Positions 1 through 6,698 of a DNA stretch of 24,121 nucleotides are shown one piece after another. The DNA is taken from the NCBI GenBank assembly GCA_002403375.1, contig DHHQ01000023.1, positions 31,909 through 56,029 of the forward strand, given 5' to 3'. Below the pieces are notes generated by a model that did no database searches, was not told where the DNA came from, and saw only the letters and a program-made list of their open reading frames with translations. Numbering within the stretch: position 1 is the stretch's first letter; each line of letters opens with the position of its first letter. Source of the DNA: Thiobacillus denitrificans (GTDB lineage: Bacteria > Pseudomonadota > Gammaproteobacteria > Burkholderiales > Thiobacillaceae). Made by a program: the position numbers and the translations under genes.

Positions 1-888
1 GACGGCGCGCACATCCGCACCCTGCTGCTGACCTTCTTCTACCGTCAGATGCCCGAGCTCGTCGAGCGCGGCCACATCTACATCGCGCAGCCGCCGCTGT
101 ACAAGGTCAAGCACGGCCGCTCCGAGCGCTACATCAAGGACGAGCACGCGCTCAAGGAGCACCTGATGGCCGAGGCCATGAAGGATGCCGAGCTGACCCC
201 GATGGACGGGGCGATGCCGATCGCCGGCGACGCGCTGGAGACGCTCGCGCGCGAGTACTTCCTCGCCGAGGCGGTGGTCGAGCGCCTGTCGCGCATGCTG
301 CCTCAGGACGTGCTGCAGGCGCTCATGCGCATCCCGCGTTTGAGCCTGGCCGACAGCGGCGCCGCGATGATGGCAGAGGCGAGCCTGGGTGCGGCGCTCG
401 ACGCCACGAAATTCGAAGTGGCTGCCGAATACCTCAGCGAGACCGACAGCCATCGCCTGCGCATCACGCGCCACGCGCACGGCAACGTGCACATGAGCTT
501 CCTCGAAGCCGACCTGCTCGACTCCGGCGACTACAACCAGCTCGTCAAGGTCGGCGACCTGCTGCGCGACCTCATCGGCCTGGGCGCCAAGGCCCGTCGC
601 GGCGAGAAGGAAGCGCCGGTAGCGAGCTTCCGCGAGGCGATGGACTGGTACTTGGCAGAGGTGAAGCGCGGCATGAGCATCCAGCGCTACAAGGGCCTTG
701 GCGAAATGAACCCAGAGCAATTGTGGGAAACCACCATGGACCCCAAGGTGCGCCGCCTGATGAAGGTACAGATCGAGGACGCGATCGCGTCCGACCAGAT
801 CTTCACCACGCTGATGGGCGACGAGGTGGAACCGCGACGCAATTTCATCGAGACCAACGCGCTGGGCGTGCGGAACCTGGACGTGTAA
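1..888 (+). CDS. gyrB: DNA gyrase subunit B, C-terminal part (5' end outside window)
   Basis: This is the last 295 residues of the ATPase/TOPRIM subunit of DNA gyrase, which introduces negative supercoils together with GyrA. Reading frame 1 is open from base 1. The fragment opens inside the TOPRIM domain at DGAHIRTLLLTFFYRQM, so its first Asp should be the last metal-binding Asp of the DxDxDG motif. IAQPPLYKVK follows. About 160 residues then form the domain inserted in GyrB of Gram-negative bacteria. The conserved tail motif QRYKGLGEMNP lies at fragment residues 228-237, and the protein ends NALGVRNLDV. The insertion and the ending favour GyrB over ParE. The reading is intact to a TAA stop. 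A hairpin and a terminator follow at 907-986. The missing N-terminal ATPase domain reflects only the window edge. Confidence 0.97.
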   Translation, partial: DGAHIRTLLLTFFYRQMPELVERGHIYIAQPPLYKVKHGRSERYIKDEHALKEHLMAEAMKDAELTPMDGAMPIAGDALETLAREYFLAEAVVERLSRMLPQDVLQALMRIPRLSLADSGAAMMAEASLGAALDATKFEVAAEYLSETDSHRLRITRHAHGNVHMSFLEADLLDSGDYNQLVKVGDLLRDLIGLGAKARRGEKEAPVASFREAMDWYLAEVKRGMSIQRYKGLGEMNPEQLWETTMDPKVRRLMKVQIEDAIASDQIFTTLMGDEVEPRRNFIETNALGVRNLDV

Positions 889-906
889 AGCTGTAGGATC
901 CCATTG

Positions 907-937
907 AAATCTAGATTTTTCACAAATCTTTAGATTT
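907..937. repeat. AT-rich double palindrome / hairpin after gyrB
   Basis: AAATCTAGATTT (907-918) is a perfect 12-base palindrome. After five bases it is nearly repeated as AAATCTTTAGATTT (924-937). The two copies can pair with each other into a 12-bp stem with a two-base TT bulge and a TTCAC loop. No T-tract follows, so it is not a classical terminator. It may be a 3'-end stabilising hairpin for gyrB mRNA, a binding site, or a remnant of an insertion junction. The structure is seen directly; the role is unknown. Confidence 0.6.
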
Positions 938-956
938 CGTGGGACAAGATCAAAAG

Positions 957-986
957 GCCAACCCCATCGGTTGGCTTTCATTTTTT
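957..986 (+). terminator. Rho-independent terminator downstream of gyrB
   Basis: The arms GCCAACC (957-963) and GGTTGGC (969-975) form a perfect 7-bp stem around the loop CCATC. The stem is followed at 976-986 by TTTCATTTTTT. It lies 68 bases past the gyrB stop on the same strand, so it most likely ends the gyrB transcript. Confidence 0.85.
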
Positions 987-1364
987 GTAACAGGCATGTT
1001 TACTCGAGCATCGGCGCTTGGCTTACCAACGGACGGTCACGCTATCCATCACAAACGTCTAGTTTTCGGTATTCGCTGGCACCCAGCTTGAAAACGTCAG
1101 CCGACAGTTGCCGGCCAGGAGCGGACCGGCATGAGGATGACCGCGAATGTCCGGTCATCGGCCAAAACGGACTGTCATAGAGTTAACCGTGATAGTCTGA
1201 TTTACGGGTTGGAGTTGACGTCCAAAGGCGAGCAAGGGTGTCGATCTGTACCGTCGGGGAATGTTTTTTTGCGTGCCATCTCCTGGTGTCACGAATTCTC
1301 ATTGATTCAGGCCAAAACCTAACTGCCGGCTACCAATTCGATATGGTCACTGTTGGGCGTTTGC

Positions 1365-1382
1365 AAAGGAGATGGCACCGTG
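1365..1382 (+). promoter_or_regulatory. Ribosome binding site deciding the lipoprotein start
   Basis: AAAGGAG at 1365-1371 lies eight bases before the GTG at 1380. The frame is open further upstream to a TTG at 1353, but that start has no such site and would put a non-signal sequence ahead of the lipoprotein signal peptide. GTG 1380 is therefore preferred. Confidence 0.8.
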
Positions 1383-2342
1383 CGGTCGCTTTCGGGTTTT
1401 ACTGCCTTCTTGATCGGGCTGCTTGCCCTGACAAGTTGTGCTTCGGTCCCGAAACTGGAGCCTCCCGATCCAACGCACGTACATGAACATCCAACGCATG
1501 TTGATGACCCTGGACAAGTGCGCCACTTCAAGGGAGTAACCCCGGATCGATTACTCCTTGCAGCTGAAACTGTTCTTCAAAGACACCGGCCTAAGGCCCG
1601 ATTCATCCATGAGCGAGATTCTCTCGTCATGGAATACAAATGGTTTGCCTACTCCCTCGTTTTTGCAGGCTATGAAGAAGAACGCTGGGTGGTTGTTGCT
1701 AGACAGCTTGGGGATGTGACTGCTGCCTCAGTCGCAATGGGCTTAGCGGCCGAAGGGTATTTCGGTGGGTTTGGGGGAGCTACCGTGCACTCCGACGCAA
1801 ATCGCACCCTCTTTATAAACTATGGCATGTTCTGGACGCGTCTACAGAGCGTATTGGATGGCAGTTCGTGGCCGGAATGCGAGAAGTCTAGGCAAGATCA
1901 CTTGCCTTGGAACTTTTACGAGCCACTATGCGGCGATAGAACGTACAAGCGACTGTCGGTGATTGAAATGGCCTCGGCGGATGAGGACACGAAGGCGAAG
2001 TCTTTTGCTGTCCCCAAGAACAAGTCTTGGATATACGTCTATCGAGACGAGCTTCATGGTACCGAGATTCCGCAGGCTGTCGCGTTGAACGGCGAGCTTG
2101 CTGGTCAAACGGGTCCTCGGACCTACTTCATGTGGGAGGTCGACCCCGGTGGCCACGAAGTCAGCTCCATCGCCAAGAACACATCAACACTCAAGCTCAA
2201 CACCGAACCCGGGAAGACGTACTTTCTGCGGCAGGAGGTCAAGTTTGGGCTAGGGAAGGCGCGTACTCAATTGCAGCAGGTCGGCGAGCATACCGGCCGC
2301 AAGGGCGTAGGCGAGTGCAAGCGGGTTCAGTCAAACTTCTAA
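1380..2342 (+). CDS. Putative lipoprotein with DUF2846-like C-terminal region
   Basis: The predicted product has 320 residues. From the GTG start it reads MRSLSGFTAFLIGLLALTSC, a short basic n-region, a hydrophobic core and the lipobox LTSC with Cys20, so it should be exported and lipidated. A His/Pro-rich linker follows (PDPTHVHEHPTHVDDP). The C-terminal third (SWIYVYRDE, then VALNGELAG, YFMWEVDPGGHEVSS and PGKTYFLRQEV) resembles DUF2846 lipoproteins, beta-rich proteins of unknown function. I do not recognise the middle part. The gene stands alone between gyrB and a minus-strand gene. Its DNA is much less GC-rich than its neighbours: the 60 bases at 1621-1680 contain 27 G/C (45%). That supports acquisition by transfer. 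The existence of the gene is well supported; the DUF2846 link is from memory of the family pattern. Confidence 0.8.
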   Translation: MRSLSGFTAFLIGLLALTSCASVPKLEPPDPTHVHEHPTHVDDPGQVRHFKGVTPDRLLLAAETVLQRHRPKARFIHERDSLVMEYKWFAYSLVFAGYEEERWVVVARQLGDVTAASVAMGLAAEGYFGGFGGATVHSDANRTLFINYGMFWTRLQSVLDGSSWPECEKSRQDHLPWNFYEPLCGDRTYKRLSVIEMASADEDTKAKSFAVPKNKSWIYVYRDELHGTEIPQAVALNGELAGQTGPRTYFMWEVDPGGHEVSSIAKNTSTLKLNTEPGKTYFLRQEVKFGLGKARTQLQQVGEHTGRKGVGECKRVQSNF

Positions 2343-2561
2343 CGCTGTGCGCAGCGCAGACACTGGTTCCTGGGCGCTGAAGTTCCGCTTCGTACCGGGT
2401 CCGTCAATAGCCTGAAGTGACAAGCGGCCATTGACCGCCCTCAACGGCTGAGCGGCAGGTAACCGATGTATTGCCGACCGAGTTAGGCCGGAGGTCCAAG
2501 GTCCGCCCCATGGCCTCGTGGTAGCGCAACCCACCGGCAACACGAGGCTTCTGGGTTTGCG
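2343..2561. other. Intergenic stretch closing the low-GC segment
   Basis: These 219 bases lie between two converging genes. I see no open frame with a binding site, no clear T-tract terminator for either gene, and no insertion-sequence ends. Text such as AAGCGGCCATTGACCGCC has the same look as the degenerate repeat-like DNA on the other side of the lipoprotein gene. Confidence 0.45.
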
Positions 2562-4037
2562 CTAGCGTTTCAGCAGGTCAGCCAGGTCGGCGTCGGGCAG
2601 GTAGCGCCGGTAGATCGCCTCGAAACTGCCGTCCTGCTTCATCTCGTCGAGTGTCGCCTGCCAGGCGGTCACGACATCGTTCGGCGTGCCCTTCGATATC
2701 GCGATGTAGAAGTCGGTCTGCGATACGGGGAAGACGGGTTCGAGATCGTCGACCGTGTAGCCGGCTTCGCGCGCGATCTGCGGGATCGTGAGGTCGGTGA
2801 AGATCGAAAGCTGGACTTCGCCGTTCATCAGCTGCCTGACGTTCGCGCGGGGATCGGGCGAGCTGACGAGGTTGGTGAAACCTTCGCGCCTGAGATGCTG
2901 CTCGGTGAACCAGTTGGTCGTCGTCGCGATGGCGCCCAGCTGCTTCGCCTCCGCCAGGCTCGCGATCCGGATGCCGGTGCCCTTCCTGGCGTAGAGCATC
3001 GCTGTGTTCGTGCCGACCGGGCCGACCCAGCGGACCAGGTTCTCCCGCTCCGGGGTGCGTTCGGCACTGAACACCACGACATTCGGATGCAGCAGCGCCA
3101 TGCCGTAGGCATTCTTCCAGGCGGTGAGCCGGATGTCGTCCGCGACGCCCTGCCGCCTGGCGATTTCCCGAACGATGTCGGTGACGAACCCGGACGGCTT
3201 GCCGGCCTGCATGAAGGTGACGGGCGGATATTCCTCGGTCACCAGCTGGAACACGCCGGGCGGCGTTTCGGCAGGCAGCCACCTGGCGTAGATCCTGGCG
3301 AAGCTGCCGTCGCGCTTCATCGCGTCGAGCGCTTCCTGCCAGCGGGCGACGAGCGCGGGCGAAGTGTGTTTCGAGAAGGCGATGTAGAAGAGATCGGTCG
3401 AGAGGGTGAACGCGCTCTCCACGTCGTCCATCGAGGCGCCCGCCGTTTCCAGCGCGGCCGGCATCCCGAGGTTGCTGGAGGCGAGTGCCGCGACCTTGCC
3501 GTCGAGCAGCGCGCGCACGGTGGCGACGCGGTCCGGATAGCTCAGCGTGTTGGTGAAGCCTTCCTGCTGGAGGATCTGTTCCGAATAGTAGTTCGCGACG
3601 GTGGCGACGCGCTCGAGTCGCCGGGCGTCGTCGAGGTTGGCGATCGCGATGCCCGACCCCTTGCGCGTGTAGAGATTGGTGTCGAGAACGGCGAGCGGCC
3701 CGACCCACTGGAACAGCGGCTTGCGCGCCGGGGTCATGACCGTGGAAAAGAGCGCGACGTCACGCCGCGCCTGCAGTGCCTGGTAGCCCTCCTGCCAGGG
3801 CACCAGCCGGATCACGGCGTCGCTGCCGGTGCGCTTCGCGAGCGCCCGCACGACCTCGGTGGCGAGCCCGCTGACTTCGCCGCCGCGCATGAAGTTGAGC
3901 GGCGGGCTCTCTTCGGTCAGGATCGTCAGTCGGGGCAACTCCCCTGCGGTCGCGTGGGACGTGGCGGCGGCGAAGCCGCAAACGGCCAGAAACAATGACG
4001 CGCACCAGATGCCGGGTCTTCTCACGTGTTTTCTCAC
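2562..4037 (-). CDS. Periplasmic protein with two tandem family-3 solute-binding domains
   Basis: The product has about 491 residues from the GTG at 4037 (another GTG at 4025 would give 487). It starts with a basic stretch, the hydrophobic core IWCASLFLAVCGFAAA and a likely cleavage site near SHATAGEL, so it is exported. Two homologous SBP_bac_3-type domains follow, at about residues 36-255 and 263-482. Matching landmarks are LTEESPPLNFM / VTEEYPPVTFM, QWVGPLAVLDTNLYTRKGSGI / VRWVGPVGTNTAMLYARKGTGI, QEGFTNTLSYPD / REGFTNLVSSPD, and MKRDGSFARIYARWLP / MKQDGSFEAIYRRYLP. Such domains bind amino acids or other small polar ligands for ABC transport, or serve as sensor modules. No permease or ATPase gene lies nearby and there is no membrane or output domain after the repeats, so the partner and ligand are unknown. 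The gene diverges from the patatin-like gene across about 110 bases. Confidence 0.85.
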   Translation of the reverse strand: MRKHVRRPGIWCASLFLAVCGFAAATSHATAGELPRLTILTEESPPLNFMRGGEVSGLATEVVRALAKRTGSDAVIRLVPWQEGYQALQARRDVALFSTVMTPARKPLFQWVGPLAVLDTNLYTRKGSGIAIANLDDARRLERVATVANYYSEQILQQEGFTNTLSYPDRVATVRALLDGKVAALASSNLGMPAALETAGASMDDVESAFTLSTDLFYIAFSKHTSPALVARWQEALDAMKRDGSFARIYARWLPAETPPGVFQLVTEEYPPVTFMQAGKPSGFVTDIVREIARRQGVADDIRLTAWKNAYGMALLHPNVVVFSAERTPERENLVRWVGPVGTNTAMLYARKGTGIRIASLAEAKQLGAIATTTNWFTEQHLRREGFTNLVSSPDPRANVRQLMNGEVQLSIFTDLTIPQIAREAGYTVDDLEPVFPVSQTDFYIAISKGTPNDVVTAWQATLDEMKQDGSFEAIYRRYLPDADLADLLKR

Positions 4038-4075
4038 TCTGCTGCGAACGCTCCCATCATAAACACTCCCGGCGA

Positions 4076-4094
4076 CGCCAGGCGAAACCTGGCG
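4076..4094. repeat. Inverted repeat in the divergent intergenic region
   Basis: CGCCAGG (4076-4082) and CCTGGCG (4088-4094) are perfect complements around CGAAA. The element sits between two divergent starts and is not followed by a T-tract, so an operator or a 5'-leader hairpin is more likely than a terminator. Its function is unknown. Confidence 0.5.
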
Positions 4095-4117
4095 GGCAGC
4101 GGCGCCAGCCGCCATAA
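4089..4117 (+). promoter_or_regulatory. Candidate sigma-70 promoter for the patatin-like gene
   Basis: CATAAT at 4112-4117 matches the -10 consensus at five of six positions. CTGGCG at 4089-4094, 17 bases upstream, is a weak -35 (three of six). Transcription would begin near 4124, giving a leader of about 24 bases. The right arm of the 4076-4094 inverted repeat overlaps the -35. This is a pattern match only. Confidence 0.35.
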
Positions 4118-4147
4118 TTCGCGTTCCCGTCGACCTCGCGATCCTTC

Positions 4148-5038
4148 ATGCGCCGCTTTGCCCTGTTTGTCGTCGCCGCCCTGCTGTCCGCCTGCGCCGC
4201 CCCGCCCGCTCCGCCCCCAGCGCCGCCGCCCACGCCTGCGCCCGTCGCCGCCCCCAAGAAGCCGATCAAGATCGGGCTCGCGCTGGGCGGAGGCGCGGCG
4301 CGCGGCTTCGCGCACATCGGCGTGATCAAGGCGCTCGAGGCGCAGGGCATCGTGCCGGACATCGTGGTGGGCACCAGCGCGGGCTCGGTGGTCGGTGCGC
4401 TCTATGCTTCCGGAATGCGCGGCTTCGACCTGCAGCAGGTCGCGCTGCAGATGGAGGAGGCGATGGTCGCGGACTGGACGCTGCCCGACCGCGGCGTGCT
4501 CAAGGGCGAGGCGCTGCAGGCTTTCATCAACCAGCGGGTGGGCGATCGCAACATCCAGCAGCTGCCGAGACCGCTCGGCGTGGTGGCGACCGATCTGCAG
4601 AGCGGCGAACTGGTGCTGTTCCGCCGCGGCAACACCGGCATGGCGGTGCGCGCGTCCAGTGCGGTGCCGGGGATGTTCCAGCCGGTCGAGATCAGCGGCA
4701 GGGAGTACGTCGACGGCGGCCTCACTTCACCGGTCCCGGCGCAGTCGGCGCGCGCCATGGGGGCGGACTTCGTGATCGCGGTCGACATCTCGAACGTCCA
4801 GCGCGCCGAGAAGCTCAGCGGAACCCTCGACGTGCTGCTGCAGACCTTCGCCATCATGGGCCACGCGATCAGCCGCCACGAGCTCGAGGACGCCGACGTG
4901 GTGATCCGGCCGAAGACCGCGACGGTGAGCAGCACCGATTTCGCCGGGCGTCACCTTGCCATCCTGGAGGGCGAGAAGGCCGCCGCCGCCGTCATGCCGG
5001 AGCTGAAAGCGCGGCTCGCCAGGGCGCGCGAGCGCTAG
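4148..5038 (+). CDS. Patatin-like phospholipase lipoprotein (RssA/NTE-type)
   Basis: The 296-residue product carries a lipoprotein signal, MRRFALFVVAALLSAC (lipobox LSAC, Cys16), and then a Pro/Ala-rich tether at residues 17-37. The patatin domain follows. The oxyanion-hole loop GGGAARG is at 47-53, the nucleophile elbow GTSAG at 75-79 has catalytic Ser77, and DGG at 189-191 supplies the catalytic Asp of the Ser-Asp dyad. All the expected residues are present, so it should be an active lipid acyl hydrolase, probably anchored to the outer membrane facing the periplasm. Its substrate is not evident. No strong ribosome binding site precedes the ATG, but the signal peptide fixes the start. It is divergent from the tandem binding protein and convergent with the rhodanese-fusion gene. 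It lacks the outer-membrane POTRA and barrel domains of PlpD-type proteins. Confidence 0.92.
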   Translation: MRRFALFVVAALLSACAAPPAPPPAPPPTPAPVAAPKKPIKIGLALGGGAARGFAHIGVIKALEAQGIVPDIVVGTSAGSVVGALYASGMRGFDLQQVALQMEEAMVADWTLPDRGVLKGEALQAFINQRVGDRNIQQLPRPLGVVATDLQSGELVLFRRGNTGMAVRASSAVPGMFQPVEISGREYVDGGLTSPVPAQSARAMGADFVIAVDISNVQRAEKLSGTLDVLLQTFAIMGHAISRHELEDADVVIRPKTATVSSTDFAGRHLAILEGEKAAAAVMPELKARLARARER

Positions 5039-5049
5039 CCACGCGCGTC

Positions 5050-5076
5050 AAAGAAAAAGCCCGGCATGGCCGGGCT
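5050..5076 (-). terminator. Rho-independent terminator for the PhnD-rhodanese gene
   Basis: AGCCCGGC (5058-5065) and GCCGGGCT (5069-5076) form an 8-bp stem closed by ATG. The flanking AAGAAAAA on the plus strand becomes a T-rich tract on the minus strand. The orientation therefore fits the minus-strand gene ending at 5097, not the patatin gene, whose read-through side has no T-tract. Confidence 0.85.
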
Positions 5077-5096
5077 CCCGGGGGCCGGGTCGGGCG

Positions 5097-6242
5097 TCAG
5101 TTCTTGTGCGCCTCGACCGGCAGGCCGGCTTCCTTCCATTCCGGGAAGCCGCCGCGGAACCAGTAGACGTTCTTCCAGCCGTTCTGGACCGCCATCGTCG
5201 CCGACTTGTAGCTCTTCCAGCAGATGGTGCCGTCGCAGTACATCATGAGCGGCGCGTCCTTGTCCTTCGGCAGGCGGTTGAGAGCGAACTGGTCGTCGCC
5301 CGGGTCGAAGCCCACCTCCTTCGCGCTGCCCTCCCTGTAGGGCACCGAGCGCGAGCCCGGGATATGGGCGATCTTGTATTCCTCCTCGTCGCGCACGTCG
5401 TAGAGCGGGATGCCCTTGGCGATCAGGTCCTGCGCTTCGCGCGCGGAAATGATCTTCGCGCCGGGCAGCGACGTGGGTGTCGTGTTGAGCATCGAGCCGA
5501 CGCTCTTGAAATCGGCCTTGCTCGCGCCGTTCAGCGCGAGCTTGAGGCTGTTGCCCTTCTGCAGCGAGGCGACGAGCCTCTGCTGGGTTGCGACCGGCAC
5601 GACGTCGGTCTGCACGCTGAGGGCGCGCAGCGGAACCGCCGCACTCGTGTAGACGATGCGGCCGCCGTTGGCGGCGGTCCAGGTCTTGGCTTCCTCGGCG
5701 GAGGCGACCGCGAGGTCGTAGCGGCCGAGCTTCAGGCCGTACAGCGGGGCTTCCGCCATGCGGTGGAACTTCACTTCGGCGAAGTCGGCCTTGGCGAGGC
5801 CCCGGCTGTTGATTTCGCTGCGGGCCATGCTGCCGATCAGCGACTCGTAATTGGGTACACCCAGGCGCGCGCCCGACTTCGGCGACAGGTTGCCCTGGTA
5901 GTTCGGTCCGGCGACGAAGGAGGCGGAGATCGTTTCGTCGGACTTGAGGATGGGCTCGTGCCTGAACTTGCCGAGGTTGGCGATCACCTGCGCGGGGCCG
6001 AACACCATGTCCAGGGTGCCGTCCTTCGCTCGCTTGATCGCCGAGAATGCCTGCTTGTAGTACTGCATCCGCACCGGCTGGCCGACTGCCTGTTCGATTT
6101 CGCTGGCGAACGCGCGGTAGCGACGGGTGGTGTCCGCATCGGTGAGGGATTCGTTCTGGTCCAGGACCACGCCCAGCGTGAGCGGGGCGGCCTGGGCGAG
6201 TGCCGATGCCAGGAGCAGGGGCAGGATGGCTAGACGCAGCAT
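5097..6242 (-). CDS. Periplasmic PhnD-like binding domain fused to a rhodanese domain
   Basis: The product has 381 residues from the ATG at 6242. GGAG lies six bases ahead of that ATG; a GTG four codons upstream overlaps the binding site and is rejected. A signal peptide, MLRLAILPLLLASALAQA, is followed by a PhnD/SsuA-type periplasmic binding domain at about 20-255 (LTLGVVLDQNESLTDADTTRRY, DMVFGPAQVIA, YDLAVASAEEA). A rhodanese domain occupies 263-378, with DVRDEEEY, AHIPGS and the active loop CDGTICWKS containing Cys336 and Cys341. Rhodaneses transfer sulfane sulfur through a loop cysteine. Here the loop is of the CX4CW kind, so it may instead do thiol chemistry. No transporter gene is adjacent. 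It lies 57 bases past the receiver-like gene on the same strand and ends at a strong terminator. The domain calls are firm; the substrate is unknown. Confidence 0.88.
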   Translation of the reverse strand: MLRLAILPLLLASALAQAAPLTLGVVLDQNESLTDADTTRRYRAFASEIEQAVGQPVRMQYYKQAFSAIKRAKDGTLDMVFGPAQVIANLGKFRHEPILKSDETISASFVAGPNYQGNLSPKSGARLGVPNYESLIGSMARSEINSRGLAKADFAEVKFHRMAEAPLYGLKLGRYDLAVASAEEAKTWTAANGGRIVYTSAAVPLRALSVQTDVVPVATQQRLVASLQKGNSLKLALNGASKADFKSVGSMLNTTPTSLPGAKIISAREAQDLIAKGIPLYDVRDEEEYKIAHIPGSRSVPYREGSAKEVGFDPGDDQFALNRLPKDKDAPLMMYCDGTICWKSYKSATMAVQNGWKNVYWFRGGFPEWKEAGLPVEAHKN

Positions 6243-6299
6243 GGTTGTCTCCACAAAAGTTGTTCTTTTAAACGGCTGCGCGGCCGAAAAGTTTAGCGC

Positions 6300-6698
6300 T
6301 CAGGGGGGCGGGGACGCGCCGTCGATCCAGCCTTCCAGCGTCGCCCGCAGGCGGTCTTCGGCGACCGGGAGCGGCAGCGCGGCATCGATGCGCAGGCGGG
6401 CGCCGACCTTGTCGAGGACGGCCTGGTGTGCCGGCTCGTAGAACACCAGGATGCGGGTGGCGGGCAGGCTCTGCGCCGCGGCCAGCAGCGATTCGAGGTT
6501 GGACAGGCGGTCGCGGAAATCGGTCTGGTGGTAGAAGTCGGCGACGATCACCGCCGGCGGCGACTTGCGCAGCAGCGCGATCGCCTTGCGCTCGGACCAC
6601 TCGGTGACGACCGCGTAGCCGAGTTCCTGGTACAGCTTCTTGTAGCCTGCGGTGCCGATGAAGGCATTGACCATGAGCAGCCCGGGCGGGGCGCTCAT
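6300..6698 (-). CDS. Degenerate receiver-like protein coupled to topA
   Basis: The product has 132 residues. Its ATG overlaps the topA stop as ATGA, so translation is probably coupled. The alternating hydrophobic pattern fits a CheY-like (beta-alpha)5 fold: LLMVNAF, YAVVTEW, PAVIVADFYHQTDF, RILVFYEP and DAALPLPV. Asp54 sits where the phosphoacceptor Asp is expected. However, the N-terminal acidic pair is missing (Asn11 there), and the conserved Lys near the end appears as Leu110 before Pro111. It is therefore probably a receiver fold without normal phosphotransfer, or an unrelated Rossmann-like protein. There is no output domain, signal peptide or membrane segment. I do not recognise a named family. 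It ends the LysM-dprA-smg-topA run, 57 bases before the PhnD-rhodanese gene. Confidence 0.7.
   Translation of the reverse strand: MSAPPGLLMVNAFIGTAGYKKLYQELGYAVVTEWSERKAIALLRKSPPAVIVADFYHQTDFRDRLSNLESLLAAAQSLPATRILVFYEPAHQAVLDKVGARLRIDAALPLPVAEDRLRATLEGWIDGASPPP

Larger units (their letters stand above)
889..1379. other. Intergenic stretch between gyrB and the lipoprotein gene
   Basis: These 491 bases hold the gyrB hairpin and terminator (907-986) and then about 390 bases in which I see no convincing gene. The short open frames there have no ribosome binding site or recognisable product. Base composition is visibly less GC-rich than the core genes. Between 1028 and 1180 short related strings recur in both orientations (ACGGACGGTCA, GCGGACCGGCAT, TGTCCGGTCAT, ACGGACTGTCA), suggesting degenerate repeat DNA. 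No promoter for the following gene could be picked out with confidence. Confidence 0.6.

Noticed and set aside
971..1322. Short plus-strand frames of 60-80 codons after the gyrB terminator.
   Set aside because: No ribosome binding sites, no family-like sequence, they overlap each other in different frames and cover repeat-like DNA.
889..2561. tRNA gene, insertion sequence or attachment site explaining the low-GC segment.
   Set aside because: No cloverleaf, transposase, terminal inverted repeats or target duplication could be seen by eye.
2895..3998. A 367-codon plus-strand frame opposite the tandem binding protein, and similar frames at 5106-6233 and 6947-8554.
   Set aside because: Same GC-bias artefact; the minus-strand proteins carry signal peptides and recognisable domains.
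4148..5038. Patatin-like protein as part of a CBASS-type phage defence operon.
   Set aside because: It has a lipoprotein signal and no nucleotidyltransferase (cyclase) gene is nearby; it fits a housekeeping or envelope RssA-like lipoprotein.
6243..6299. Possible terminator or promoter on the minus strand between the receiver-like gene and the PhnD-rhodanese gene.
   Set aside because: A CTTTTCGGC / GCCG-TTT-AAAAG pairing exists but needs a three-base bulge and lacks a T-tract; promoter hexamers are poor.
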